From Candidatus Nomurabacteria bacterium (GTDB lineage Bacteria > Patescibacteriota > Minisyncoccia > Phycocordibacterales > UBA9973): a stretch of DNA of 15,591 bases. The stretch lies in contig CALRCI010000009.1 of assembly GCA_943354525.1 (NCBI GenBank), positions 1-15,591 on the forward strand. The letters run 5' to 3'. Position numbers and translations under genes: made by a program. This document shows positions 6,061 through 12,140 of the stretch, piece after piece. The notes under the pieces were generated by a model. That model was not told the origin of the DNA. It ran no database searches and worked only from the letters and a program-made list of their open reading frames with translations. The first letter of the stretch is position 1; each line of letters opens with the position of its first letter.

Positions 6061-6387
6061 ATGAAAAACACATTCCCTAATTACAATTATGGACAAACTT
6101 ACGGTAAGAAAAATCAAGATTTACTAGCAATAATAGCCATGTTTATGGGTTTAATGTTGGCCATATTTTTATTATGGTTTATGACAAATTATCGTTTCGA
6201 ACATTTGTTGGAAACCAGGAATAATTTTGGGATACTTTTGGTATGGTCTTTATGGGGACCGGCAATCGCATCTTTTTTTGCTGGATTGTACCGTTGTAAC
6301 GGGACAAGATTTGCCTATTGGGCTATATTTATTGGAATGATGTGGTTTGCTACTGCTTTAGTAGAATTAGTTTTATTAAGTTTATAA
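6061..6387 (+). CDS. Orphan three-helix membrane protein, function unknown
   Basis: 108 residues, not recognised. After a polar Asn/Tyr-rich N-terminus (MKNTFPNYNYGQTYGKKNQD) come three hydrophobic segments at about 21-42, 57-77 and 83-107, with no signal peptide cleavage motif. YRCNGTR lies in the short loop between helices 2 and 3. The frame runs further upstream to an ATG at 5956, but that would translate the leader stem-loops; the ATG at 6061 follows an A-rich leader like those of the neighbouring pyr genes and is preferred. The gene is visibly AT-richer than the ribosomal genes (many TTA, ATA and TTT codons), which suggests different ancestry or weak codon selection. It has its own promoter and terminator. 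It could be a small membrane regulator or a transport subunit; the sequence does not decide. Confidence 0.75.
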   Translation: MKNTFPNYNYGQTYGKKNQDLLAIIAMFMGLMLAIFLLWFMTNYRFEHLLETRNNFGILLVWSLWGPAIASFFAGLYRCNGTRFAYWAIFIGMMWFATALVELVLLSL

Positions 6388-6407
6388 ACTTTTTTTACAA
6401 TTATATA

Positions 6408-6439
6408 AAGATCTTCGAAATATTTCGGAGGTCTTTTTT
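6408..6439 (+). terminator. Intrinsic terminator after the membrane protein gene
   Basis: 12-bp stem with two G-U pairs (AAGATCTTCGAA 6408-6419, TTCGGAGGTCTT 6424-6435), loop ATAT, then a run of T. Confidence 0.85.
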
Positions 6440-6451
6440 ATTTTCCCAATT

Positions 6452-6460
6452 TGCTATACT
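6452..6460 (+). promoter_or_regulatory. Extended -10 promoter of dgkA
   Basis: TGC-TATACT: TG at 6452-6453, -10 hexamer at 6455-6460. No good -35 is seen; the position would fall in the preceding terminator T run. Six nt separate the -10 from the dgkA ATG at 6467, which predicts a leaderless transcript. Confidence 0.6.
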
Positions 6461-6466
6461 ACTCCC

Positions 6467-6847
6467 ATGCACGAATCAAAACCTTTCAGTCTTCGCAAAC
6501 GCCTGGCGAGCAACAATCACGCGTTCCGCGGTCTCGCGATATTTATCGAACGAACGCACAATGCATGGATACATCTTTTCGTGACTGCCTGCGGTATCTA
6601 TCTCGGTGTCACGCTTCGTATTTCAAATATTGAATGGATGTTGCTCATTCTCGCGATAAGCATCGTATTCGTTGCCGAAATCATCAACACAGCCATCGAG
6701 ACGCACATGAATCTCACCAGTCCTGATACGCACCCGCATGCGCGTGATACCAAAGATATCGCTGCCGCAGCAGTTGCCGTCAGCGTACTCATGGCCGGCT
6801 GCGTCGGACTGTTTATCTTTCTGCCGAAGATTCTCGTGTTGTTCTAA
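6467..6847 (+). CDS. dgkA: Diacylglycerol/undecaprenol kinase family protein
   Basis: 126-residue integral membrane kinase of the DgkA family. These small trimeric enzymes phosphorylate diacylglycerol or, in Gram-positive type bacteria, undecaprenol, feeding the carrier lipid for peptidoglycan. Three membrane helices are seen at about 34-50, 56-79 and 98-120. The family signature is AEIINTAIETHMNL (70-83) with Glu71, Asn74 and Glu78 in the catalytic positions, followed by HARDTKDIAAAAV (91-103). The N-terminal amphipathic stretch FRGLAIFIERTHNAWIH is also typical. Substrate choice cannot be read from the sequence; the murI gene next to it, also in cell-wall metabolism, slightly favours undecaprenol. 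The start is set by the -10 box just upstream. Confidence 0.9.
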   Translation: MHESKPFSLRKRLASNNHAFRGLAIFIERTHNAWIHLFVTACGIYLGVTLRISNIEWMLLILAISIVFVAEIINTAIETHMNLTSPDTHPHARDTKDIAAAAVAVSVLMAGCVGLFIFLPKILVLF

Positions 6848-6874
6848 TCCCCATAGGTCAGACCTATGGGGATT
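6846..6874 (+). terminator. Terminator hairpin after dgkA
   Basis: Perfect 13-bp stem AATCCCCATAGGT (6846-6858) and ACCTATGGGGATT (6862-6874) around CAG. It begins within the dgkA stop codon. The T run after the stem is weak (TTTG), so termination efficiency is less sure than at the other sites. Confidence 0.7.
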
Positions 6875-6876
6875 TG

Positions 6877-6958
6877 TCATACCGGACTTGATCCGGTATC
6901 CACGTTAGGAGTCCGACTCCTGTCACGGACTTGGATTCCGGTTCGGAGACCGGAATGA
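6877..6958. repeat. Inverted pair of REP-like palindromes
   Basis: Left unit TCATACCGGA-CTTGA-TCCGGTATCCA (6877-6902) and right unit TGGATTCCGGT-TCGGAG-ACCGGAATGA (6933-6958) are inverted versions of one pattern, TCAT-N-CCGG...CCGG-N-ATCCA; each is itself a hairpin with 8-bp arms. Between them lies a third hairpin AGGAGT-CCG-ACTCCT (6907-6921). Similar intergenic palindromes are scattered through many bacterial genomes. It lies between the convergent dgkA and murI genes. Confidence 0.8.
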
Positions 6959-6969
6959 TAATGCAAAAC

Positions 6970-7047
6970 CCTCTCCTTTTTAAGGAGAGGCCGTCTACAG
7001 GTGTCTGTCATGAACGACAGATGTCGAGACGAAGTCCGGGGTGAGGT
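6970..7047. repeat. Second palindromic element: CCTCTCC hairpin plus long stem
   Basis: CCTCTCCTT-TTT-AAGGAGAGG (6970-6990) is a perfect 9-bp hairpin. It is followed by CGTCT (6992-6996) pairing with AGACG (7027-7031) around a 10-bp inner stem (GGTGTCTGTC 7000-7009 with GACAGATGTC 7016-7025, using G-U pairs on the plus-strand RNA) and a 6-nt loop. The element ends in GGGGTGAGGT at about 7039-7047. The structure is specific enough to suggest a mobile or repeated intergenic element. It may also terminate murI, since no simple terminator is seen there. Confidence 0.65.
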
Positions 7048-7051
7048 AAAT

Positions 7052-7849
7052 CTACCCCAACGAAACTTTTGTGAGTTTCAGGTTCTTGCCGAACCACACC
7101 TTCGCCAGCTTTTTGAAATGCGGTGTGATGTCGGTCACGAGAAATTCTCGCTTCTTGTTTTTTGAAAGTCCGGTTTCCACACTCGGATGATCGGCGAGCC
7201 AGAGGAGAATGCGATCAGGAATAAATTCGTCCTGAGAAATGATTGCAACGTTTTTCGGTAGAAACTTTCGGATAGTGCGTTTGATGATGGGGTAGTGCGT
7301 ACAGCCGAGGACGAGCGCATCAATTTTTTTCGTTGCGAATGGCTTGAGATAGTCACGGACGGCCTCGGTGATAAATGTACTGCCATCATTTTCAATCAGT
7401 GGAACGAGGAGTGGTGTTGCGAGTTGAAAAACTTTCGTTTTTGGGTTCAGTTTTTTGATTACCTTGGGATACACATTGGAACTGATCGTTCCGCGTGTGG
7501 CGATGATGCCGACGCGACGGAATTGCACCGCTTCTTCAGCTGTCGGCAAGATCATGCCGAACACATATCGGTCAGGAAATTTCTTCGGCAGAAACTCGCG
7601 GCGCGCACGAGAAACTGCTTCTGCCGAGGCAGTATTGCAGGCGACGACCACAATTTTACAATCCTTTTCTTTCAATAAATAGGTGAGTCCTTCGCACAGA
7701 AATTCATACACAGTCTCATGTGAACGATTTCCATAGGGGAGTCGCTTCGTGTCGCCGAGGTAGACATAGTCATAGTCCGGCAGTTCTTTGACAATGGACT
7801 TCATTGTCCACAATCCGCCGAGCCCTGAATCAAAAATACCGATTTTCAT
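7052..7849 (-). CDS. murI: Glutamate racemase
   Basis: 265-residue cytoplasmic enzyme that interconverts L- and D-glutamate, supplying D-Glu for peptidoglycan. Residues 1-13 (MKIGIFDSGLGGL) carry the Asp7-Ser8 substrate motif. LGDTKRLPYGNRS (31-43) is the conserved DTxxxPYG region. The two catalytic cysteines are Cys71 in VVACNTASA and Cys183 in LGCTHYP. The length matches the family. It is on the minus strand, convergent with dgkA and divergent from pyrF. The ATG at 7849 is fixed by the N-terminal strand of the fold and by a -10 box 6 nt upstream, which implies a leaderless message. It shows that the cell makes D-Glu, consistent with a peptidoglycan wall. Confidence 0.96.
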   Translation of the reverse strand: MKIGIFDSGLGGLWTMKSIVKELPDYDYVYLGDTKRLPYGNRSHETVYEFLCEGLTYLLKEKDCKIVVVACNTASAEAVSRARREFLPKKFPDRYVFGMILPTAEEAVQFRRVGIIATRGTISSNVYPKVIKKLNPKTKVFQLATPLLVPLIENDGSTFITEAVRDYLKPFATKKIDALVLGCTHYPIIKRTIRKFLPKNVAIISQDEFIPDRILLWLADHPSVETGLSKNKKREFLVTDITPHFKKLAKVWFGKNLKLTKVSLG

Positions 7850-7855
7850 ATGGTT

Positions 7856-7864
7856 ACTGTAGCA
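7856..7864 (-). promoter_or_regulatory. Extended -10 promoter of murI
   Basis: On the minus strand TGC-TACAGT (TGC 7864-7862, hexamer 7861-7856), 6 nt before the murI ATG. No recognisable -35. Same geometry as the dgkA promoter. Confidence 0.5.
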
Positions 7865-7886
7865 AAATTAGTTCGCAAAGCCGCTC

Positions 7887-7913
7887 TTTACAACTCTTTC
7901 TCTATATGATAAT
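7887..7913 (+). promoter_or_regulatory. Possible promoter of pyrF
   Basis: TTTACA (7887-7892), 15-bp spacer, GATAAT (7908-7913) within TATATGATAAT. The spacer is short and the -35 weak. It lies in the 109-bp divergent region between murI and pyrF and would give a leader of about 39 nt. Confidence 0.3.
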
Positions 7914-7958
7914 TTGAGCTCAATCAAGTAACCTTTCAAAAACAAAAAATTAAACACG

Positions 7959-8834
7959 ATGAGAAATTTTTTATTTTTACTCAGAAAGTTGTGGTCACAG
8001 GGCAAATTCGTTTGTGTCGGTTTAGATACCGATTACAATAAAATTCCCCAACACCTGCGCGAAAACTCTCTAAGAGAGACAGATGCGATTCTGTCCTTTA
8101 ATAAGGCTATTATTGATGCGACGAAAGACCTGGTATGTTGCTACAAGCCTAATTTTGCTTTTTATGAGCGATATGGAGCCTATGGTATTCGAGCATTGCG
8201 AAATACAATCTTGTATATCAATGAGTTTGCGCCGGAAGTTCCAGTTATCGTTGACGCCAAAAGAGCAGATATTGATAATACTAACCTGGGTTCAGTGGAA
8301 GGAATCTTCCGATATCTAAAGGCCGATGCGATTACCGTTCACCCATATCTCGGCGGGGATGCACTGAAGCCTTTCTTGAATTGCAAAGAAAAAGGAATCA
8401 TCATTCTTTGCAAGACTTCAAATACGGGTTCCAGTGAGTTCCAAAATTTGCCAGTCACGGTTGATGCCGACACAAGAACGACGAAACTGGTGTATGAAAT
8501 CGTAGCAGAAAAAGTTGCCGATTACTGGAATACAAATAGTAATTGTCTACTGGTTGTTGGAGCAACATATCCTGAGGAATTGAAAAAAGTTCGGAGCATT
8601 GTTGGTAGTATGCCTATCCTTATCCCTGGTATCGGCGCGCAAGGCGGCGATCTTGAGAAAACACTGGAAGCAGGGCTGGATTCAACGGGTGAGGGAGTCA
8701 TCATTAATTCTTCGCGTGGAATCATCTTCGCTTCTGGCGGTGAAGATTTTGCTGAAGCAGCACAACGCGAAACAAAAAAGTTGCATGACGCAATCTCTGC
8801 CTACCGCAAAAAACATTTTCCGGTGATGGTGTAA
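7959..8834 (+). CDS. pyrF: Orotidine-5'-phosphate decarboxylase (type 2)
   Basis: 291 residues; decarboxylates OMP to UMP, the last step of de novo pyrimidine synthesis. FVCVGLDTDYNKIP (17-30) is the first substrate strand; FNKAIIDAT (48-56) and CYKPNFAFYE (61-70) follow. The catalytic DxKxxD motif is VDAKRADIDNTN with Asp99, Lys101 and Asp104. The phosphate-binding end is PGIGAQGGD and INSSRGIIFA. The length and the YKPN and DNTNLG patterns fit the longer type 2 OMPDC group rather than the roughly 235-residue E. coli type. The leader before the ATG is A-rich (TCAAAAACAAAAAATTAAACACG) without a Shine-Dalgarno motif. It is followed by a bidirectional terminator shared with the converging pyrE-like gene. 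Confidence 0.94.
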   Translation: MRNFLFLLRKLWSQGKFVCVGLDTDYNKIPQHLRENSLRETDAILSFNKAIIDATKDLVCCYKPNFAFYERYGAYGIRALRNTILYINEFAPEVPVIVDAKRADIDNTNLGSVEGIFRYLKADAITVHPYLGGDALKPFLNCKEKGIIILCKTSNTGSSEFQNLPVTVDADTRTTKLVYEIVAEKVADYWNTNSNCLLVVGATYPEELKKVRSIVGSMPILIPGIGAQGGDLEKTLEAGLDSTGEGVIINSSRGIIFASGGEDFAEAAQRETKKLHDAISAYRKKHFPVMV

Positions 8835-8854
8835 AAATTATAGACGATTAATAA

Positions 8855-8890
8855 AAAAGCGTTACGAATTTCGTAACGCTTTTATTTTTT
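8855..8890 (+). terminator. Bidirectional terminator between pyrF and the pyrE-like gene
   Basis: 13-bp stem (AAAAGCGTTACGA 8855-8867, TCGTAACGCTTTT 8871-8883), loop ATT, followed by TATTTTTT. The matching A run on the left gives a U tract on the opposite strand, so it also serves the minus-strand gene ending at 8906. Confidence 0.9.
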
Positions 8891-8905
8891 GCAACGGCGA
8901 ATTTT

Positions 8906-9661
8906 TTATGCCGTTACTTTTACATTCATGTCTTCCATCAGGCGAGCCCATTCGTTCTTCGGTTTAAGTATTACATTACCAGCAATCATATCATCAATTA
9001 CCGCAGGGTCATTCTGTTTGTATTCAGGAAACGGCCTGCGTACCATGGCAGCAATCGGAATTTCGCGACCTTTGTATGGGTAGAAATTCTCGAATTTAGG
9101 AGACCGGTTCAAAAGTCCGACAATCAACACCACTTCAGCACCAATGGATTCAATCATGGCGATAGTTTCCGAGGTCGTAGCGAAATTATTAAGCACATCT
9201 TCGGCAATGCATATTTTCTCGCCACTACCGACAGTGTGCCGTATGAATTTCAGTTCTGATTGTTCCCGGAGGACATCTGTCGCCAATTGAGTTATTTTTT
9301 TCTCAATATACGCGAATCGTTTGCCCATAATCTGCGCCAATACTAATGCAATGGCGATTCCTCCCATCTGTGGACCAACAATTTTCGTAATGGTTTCGAG
9401 GTGGCTGCGCATGTGCGGATGCAACTGGCGGCCAAAATGAAGCATGACCTCGGGGTATTCCTCAGCAACGGAGAAATTGGCATACACATCGCCAACATAT
9501 TGTTTTTCGGCTTCATATTTAGCTGCATATCCCACGAGGTGGCCAAGCCGTTTACCATCGGGACTCTTGGGGCATTCGTAATAGCCGTTGAGGCGATGCA
9601 GAATTTCGAGCGGATCATGTCCGTGCTCGGCAATGAGATTTTGAATTTCGTTCGTGTTCAT
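8906..9661 (-). CDS. pyrE: Phosphoribosyltransferase, probable orotate phosphoribosyltransferase
   Basis: 251-residue type I phosphoribosyltransferase, probably joining orotate and PRPP to make OMP. Evidence for the fold: IVGPQMGGIAIALVLAQIMGKRFAYIEKK (94-122), the usual substrate-side region of orotate enzymes, and RHTVGSGEKICIAEDVL (141-157), which leads into the PRPP site with Glu154-Asp155. The PRPP loop itself is unusual: after EDVL comes NNFATTS instead of the common TTGGTS or TAGTA, one residue longer and without its glycines. The orotate assignment rests on overall resemblance and on pyrF, pyrC and pyrD lying close by; another base as substrate is possible. The N-terminal 90 residues, with YYECP and VGYAAKYEAEKQYVGD, are longer than in E. 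coli PyrE. Minus strand, own promoter, A-rich leader. Confidence 0.72.
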   Translation of the reverse strand: MNTNEIQNLIAEHGHDPLEILHRLNGYYECPKSPDGKRLGHLVGYAAKYEAEKQYVGDVYANFSVAEEYPEVMLHFGRQLHPHMRSHLETITKIVGPQMGGIAIALVLAQIMGKRFAYIEKKITQLATDVLREQSELKFIRHTVGSGEKICIAEDVLNNFATTSETIAMIESIGAEVVLIVGLLNRSPKFENFYPYKGREIPIAAMVRRPFPEYKQNDPAVIDDMIAGNVILKPKNEWARLMEDMNVKVTA

Positions 9662-9698
9662 TATTTTAAGTTTTTAGAATTGGTGAATATTTGCACCT

Positions 9699-9726
9699 AC
9701 CTTATCATGCTGGAGCGGGAAGTCAA
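9699..9726 (-). promoter_or_regulatory. Promoter of the pyrE-like gene
   Basis: On the minus strand TTGACT (9726-9721), 16-bp spacer, TAAGGT (9704-9699) preceded by TGA. It begins just after the pyrC terminator and gives a leader of about 31 nt. Confidence 0.5.
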
Positions 9727-9730
9727 TCAA

Positions 9731-9762
9731 ATAAAAAAGTCCGACTCATTTGAATCGGACTT
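9731..9762 (-). terminator. Intrinsic terminator after pyrC
   Basis: 8-bp stem (AAGTCCGA 9737-9744, TCGGACTT 9755-9762) with a 10-nt loop; on the minus strand it is followed by TTTTTTAT. It lies between pyrC and the next minus-strand gene, so the two are not one operon. Confidence 0.85.
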
Positions 9763-9782
9763 CAACAATTTTCATTACAAAA

Positions 9783-10835
9783 TCATTCTTTCACGCGCCA
9801 TGCGATTTTCTCGCCTTGGCGGTAATTGGTCACGCCAGCGTATTTTGCTGGTATGGTCCATGGTTCTTTTATGAGAGTGATAGTGTCAGTTACCGGCGGA
9901 AGTCCGTAGAAAGCTGGACCAAATAGAGAAGTGAATCCTTCGAGCATATCGAGTGAATCTTCTTCTTCAAATATTTCTGCCAGTGTTTCGATGCGCGTCA
10001 TAGCAGAGAATACTCCCGGCTTCCCACAACAACATTCCTTGTTTTCTGTCAGGTGCGGCGCGCTGTCGCTTCCAAAGAAGAAGCAATGCAACCCGCTGAT
10101 AGCAGCCATGCGGAGCGCAGTGCGGTCTTCAGGAAATTTCAATACGGGCTTGCAATAGTTGTGCGCATTGATACCTTCTCCGGTTTCTGTTGTATATCCA
10201 AGTATTGCATCAATATCATCGTGCAGGTGCTGCACTGTGATTGTCGCTGCAATCGTATTCAACCCGCTCGTGGATTGTTGCATAATGAAATTAACCATCT
10301 GAGCCGTCGTGATGTGTTCGAATATGATTTTGAGATTCGGAAATTTTTTCACCAAGCGTCTGGCGATTGGAATAAATGCCTCTTCTCGACGAAGATTGAT
10401 GATTTTCTTTCCGTCCTCATCATATGCCATCTCGCCGTGTATCTGAAGTATCATACCCACTTTCTCCATAGCTTCGAGCGCAGGAAAATATGGTTCGATA
10501 TCGCGTGCACCGGTGGCTTCGTTCGTTGTAATGCCGAAATACAGCTTACCGGCACGAATTCCCATCGTATGAGCGTGAGCAATTATAGTTGCGTCAGTTT
10601 TCGGTGTGATTTTAATCGAGCCGATGACTTTCGTTGCGCCAGTGAATCGCTCGATTTCTCTCACATACTCTACAACATCTTGTCCGGTTAATTTTGCAGG
10701 ATTTGTGTTAGGCATGACCTCAATGTATGCGAAATTCTTCGCGCTCAGGGTTGCCATTGAAGGCAACATCTCGCCTTCGCGCACATGCATGTGCATGTCG
10801 CTCGGTTTCTTGATAATTATTTGTTTTGCTTGCAT
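9783..10835 (-). CDS. pyrC: Dihydroorotase (PyrC type)
   Basis: 350 residues; zinc amidohydrolase that closes carbamoyl-aspartate to dihydroorotate, the third step of UMP synthesis. All metal ligands of the homodimeric E. coli type are visible: His15 and His17 (DMHMH), Lys97 for carboxylation (RAGKLYFGITTNEA), His133 (IHGE), His174 (FEHIT) and Asp257 (GSDSAPH). The substrate region NYCKPVLKFPEDR and the C-terminal VNGPxFYGLP-like block (LFGPAFYGLPP) also match. It ends IAWRVKE then TGA, in register with the family C-terminus, showing that TGA is a stop in this organism. The leader before the ATG carries CTAAAACTAAAACCAATTACC, A-rich and without Shine-Dalgarno. Separate terminators on either side make it monocistronic. 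Confidence 0.96.
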   Translation of the reverse strand: MQAKQIIIKKPSDMHMHVREGEMLPSMATLSAKNFAYIEVMPNTNPAKLTGQDVVEYVREIERFTGATKVIGSIKITPKTDATIIAHAHTMGIRAGKLYFGITTNEATGARDIEPYFPALEAMEKVGMILQIHGEMAYDEDGKKIINLRREEAFIPIARRLVKKFPNLKIIFEHITTAQMVNFIMQQSTSGLNTIAATITVQHLHDDIDAILGYTTETGEGINAHNYCKPVLKFPEDRTALRMAAISGLHCFFFGSDSAPHLTENKECCCGKPGVFSAMTRIETLAEIFEEEDSLDMLEGFTSLFGPAFYGLPPVTDTITLIKEPWTIPAKYAGVTNYRQGEKIAWRVKE

Positions 10836-10873
10836 GGTAATTGGTTTTAGTTTTAGAAAAATTTATTTCCCTC

Positions 10874-10902
10874 ACTCTACTATTATTTGAGAATATTGCA
10901 AG
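10874..10902 (-). promoter_or_regulatory. Possible promoter of pyrC
   Basis: On the minus strand CTTGCA (10902-10897), 17-bp spacer, TAGAGT (10879-10874). Both hexamers are imperfect; the location between the pyrD terminator and pyrC supports it. Confidence 0.35.
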
Positions 10903-10924
10903 TCTGTCTGGAAATGTACTCAAC

Positions 10925-10965
10925 AAATAAAAAACTGCATTTCTCGCGTGAGCGAGAAATGCAGT
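10925..10965 (-). terminator. Intrinsic terminator after pyrD
   Basis: 14-bp perfect stem (ACTGCATTTCTCGC 10934-10947, GCGAGAAATGCAGT 10952-10965) around the 4-nt sequence GTGA (plus strand; TCAC on the pyrD transcript), followed on the minus strand by TTTTTATTTG. Confidence 0.9.
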
Positions 10966-10996
10966 CATAAAAAATCATGCGTGTAGTCCACTATCG

Positions 10997-12037
10997 TTAC
11001 ATGCTGTAGCAATCAGCCAGAATTTCGCCGAATTTACTACCGTCGTTATTTAGCAGATGTGCGCTCATGATTTGCACGAGCGATGCACCGGCATCGAGAA
11101 ATCGACGCATATCTTCGCCGTTTGTGATACCACCGCAGCCGCAAATCTCAATATCCGTTTTCCAAAGTTCAGAATTCCACATTCTCACATTTTCAAGTGC
11201 GAGTTCTTTCACTACTGCGCCGGAGAGTCCGCCGGTGTTTTGTATGACGTCAGAATCGGCGGCGTGGAAATTGAGCAGACAGTCTTTTGGCGAGTCGGCG
11301 TATATCTGTACATTCGGCAATGTGTTCATCGTAATTATCATATCTACTCTCCCGCACTTTTTTATCGAATCCGCGACGTTCTCAAATAGTTCGTCGCTGG
11401 TTTCGAAACCGGAATCTTTGAGCACGATGGTGTAGCCCTCCTTCCGGAATTCTGAATACATTTTGGGCCATATACTCTGTGCAAATCCGTAGGGTTTGAA
11501 GGGAGAAACTTTTACCGCGAAGATGCAGGTGTCAGGGAGCACTTCTCCGACGCGCCTGATTGATTCATGCATGAAGTCAATGTCGTATGACTGAATCGGC
11601 TTCTGTCCGTTCTTGCCATACACGTTCGGGCAGCCGGCATTCAGCACGAATCCGTCGGCGATAGGACCGAAGAGTTTTGCCATTTCTGGATGCTCATCAA
11701 TACTCATGCCTGCCGAACTGATAAAAAGCTTTTTGCCGAGCGATGCATAGAGCGCTTTGAGCTTCAATAAATCCGGAATACTTTTTTCAGCGCCGTTATT
11801 CGTCAGACCGATGGCATTCAGGGTGAAGGGTTTTTCATGTACAAGCGTCGTACCGATATTTCCGGTGCGCGGTGCTATCGTATACGAGCCGGCTTCCACA
11901 AATCCGCAATCATCTATACGCGCGAGCTTCTCGCCTTCGGGAAAGTTTTTAACATAGCCGCCAGCGAGCCCGATGGTGCTGATAAATTGGTGATTTCGAA
12001 TAGTAACAGGTGATAAAAGATTATTTTTGTTTTTCAT
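10997..12037 (-). CDS. pyrD: Dihydroorotate dehydrogenase, class 1 type
   Basis: 346-residue flavoprotein that oxidises dihydroorotate to orotate, the fourth step of UMP synthesis. Motifs in order: NAIGLTNNG (74-82), the substrate loop LNAGCPNVYGK (132-142) with Cys136 as the expected catalytic base of class 1 enzymes, AVKVSP (174-179) with flavin-contact Lys176, GGLSG, and ICGCGGITNGEDMRRFLDAGASLVQI for FMN phosphate. No N-terminal membrane helix, so it is the soluble class 1 form; no pyrK (electron-transfer subunit of class 1B) is nearby, so 1A-like use of fumarate or another acceptor is possible. The frame extends to an ATG at 12091, inside the promoter's -35; the ATG at 12037 after an A-rich leader is preferred. 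It is somewhat longer and more diverged than typical PyrD. Confidence 0.88.
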   Translation of the reverse strand: MKNKNNLLSPVTIRNHQFISTIGLAGGYVKNFPEGEKLARIDDCGFVEAGSYTIAPRTGNIGTTLVHEKPFTLNAIGLTNNGAEKSIPDLLKLKALYASLGKKLFISSAGMSIDEHPEMAKLFGPIADGFVLNAGCPNVYGKNGQKPIQSYDIDFMHESIRRVGEVLPDTCIFAVKVSPFKPYGFAQSIWPKMYSEFRKEGYTIVLKDSGFETSDELFENVADSIKKCGRVDMIITMNTLPNVQIYADSPKDCLLNFHAADSDVIQNTGGLSGAVVKELALENVRMWNSELWKTDIEICGCGGITNGEDMRRFLDAGASLVQIMSAHLLNNDGSKFGEILADCYSM

Positions 12038-12062
12038 GGTGTTTCGTTTTAGTTTTGCTCTG

Positions 12063-12091
12063 AGCGTACGGGATTGCCGGCTCGTTGTCAA
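12063..12091 (-). promoter_or_regulatory. Promoter of pyrD
   Basis: On the minus strand TTGACA (12091-12086), 17-bp spacer, TACGCT (12068-12063). It is back to back with the rpsS promoter; the two -35 boxes are 15 bp apart. Leader about 20 nt, containing ACTAAAACGAAACACC. Confidence 0.6.
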
Positions 12092-12106
12092 CGGCGGCCG
12101 GCTTAT

Positions 12107-12134
12107 TTGACAATGCTCCGATATTTGCTAGTAT
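12107..12134 (+). promoter_or_regulatory. Promoter of the rpsS-rplE unit
   Basis: TTGACA (12107-12112), 16-bp spacer, TAGTAT (12129-12134) with extended -10 TGC at 12126-12128. The block ATTTGCTAGTAT is identical to the tuf promoter. Predicted start about 12141. Confidence 0.85.
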
Positions 12135-12140
12135 AGGTGA

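Noticed and set aside
6970..7031. A tRNA or named small RNA in the hairpin block
   Set aside because: No cloverleaf, T-loop or anticodon arrangement; the stems fit a palindromic repeat better.
9783..9785. TGA read as glycine, as in some related phyla
   Set aside because: The TGA ends pyrC exactly where the family ends (IAWRVKE), and the sequence beyond does not look like protein.
9401..10691. Plus-strand open frames of 157 and 212 codons across the pyrE-like and pyrC genes
   Set aside because: They are antisense shadows; the minus-strand proteins carry complete catalytic motifs.
12038..12091. Longer N-terminus of pyrD starting at 12091
   Set aside because: The start would lie inside the -35 box of the pyrD promoter and adds 18 residues not expected in class 1 enzymes.
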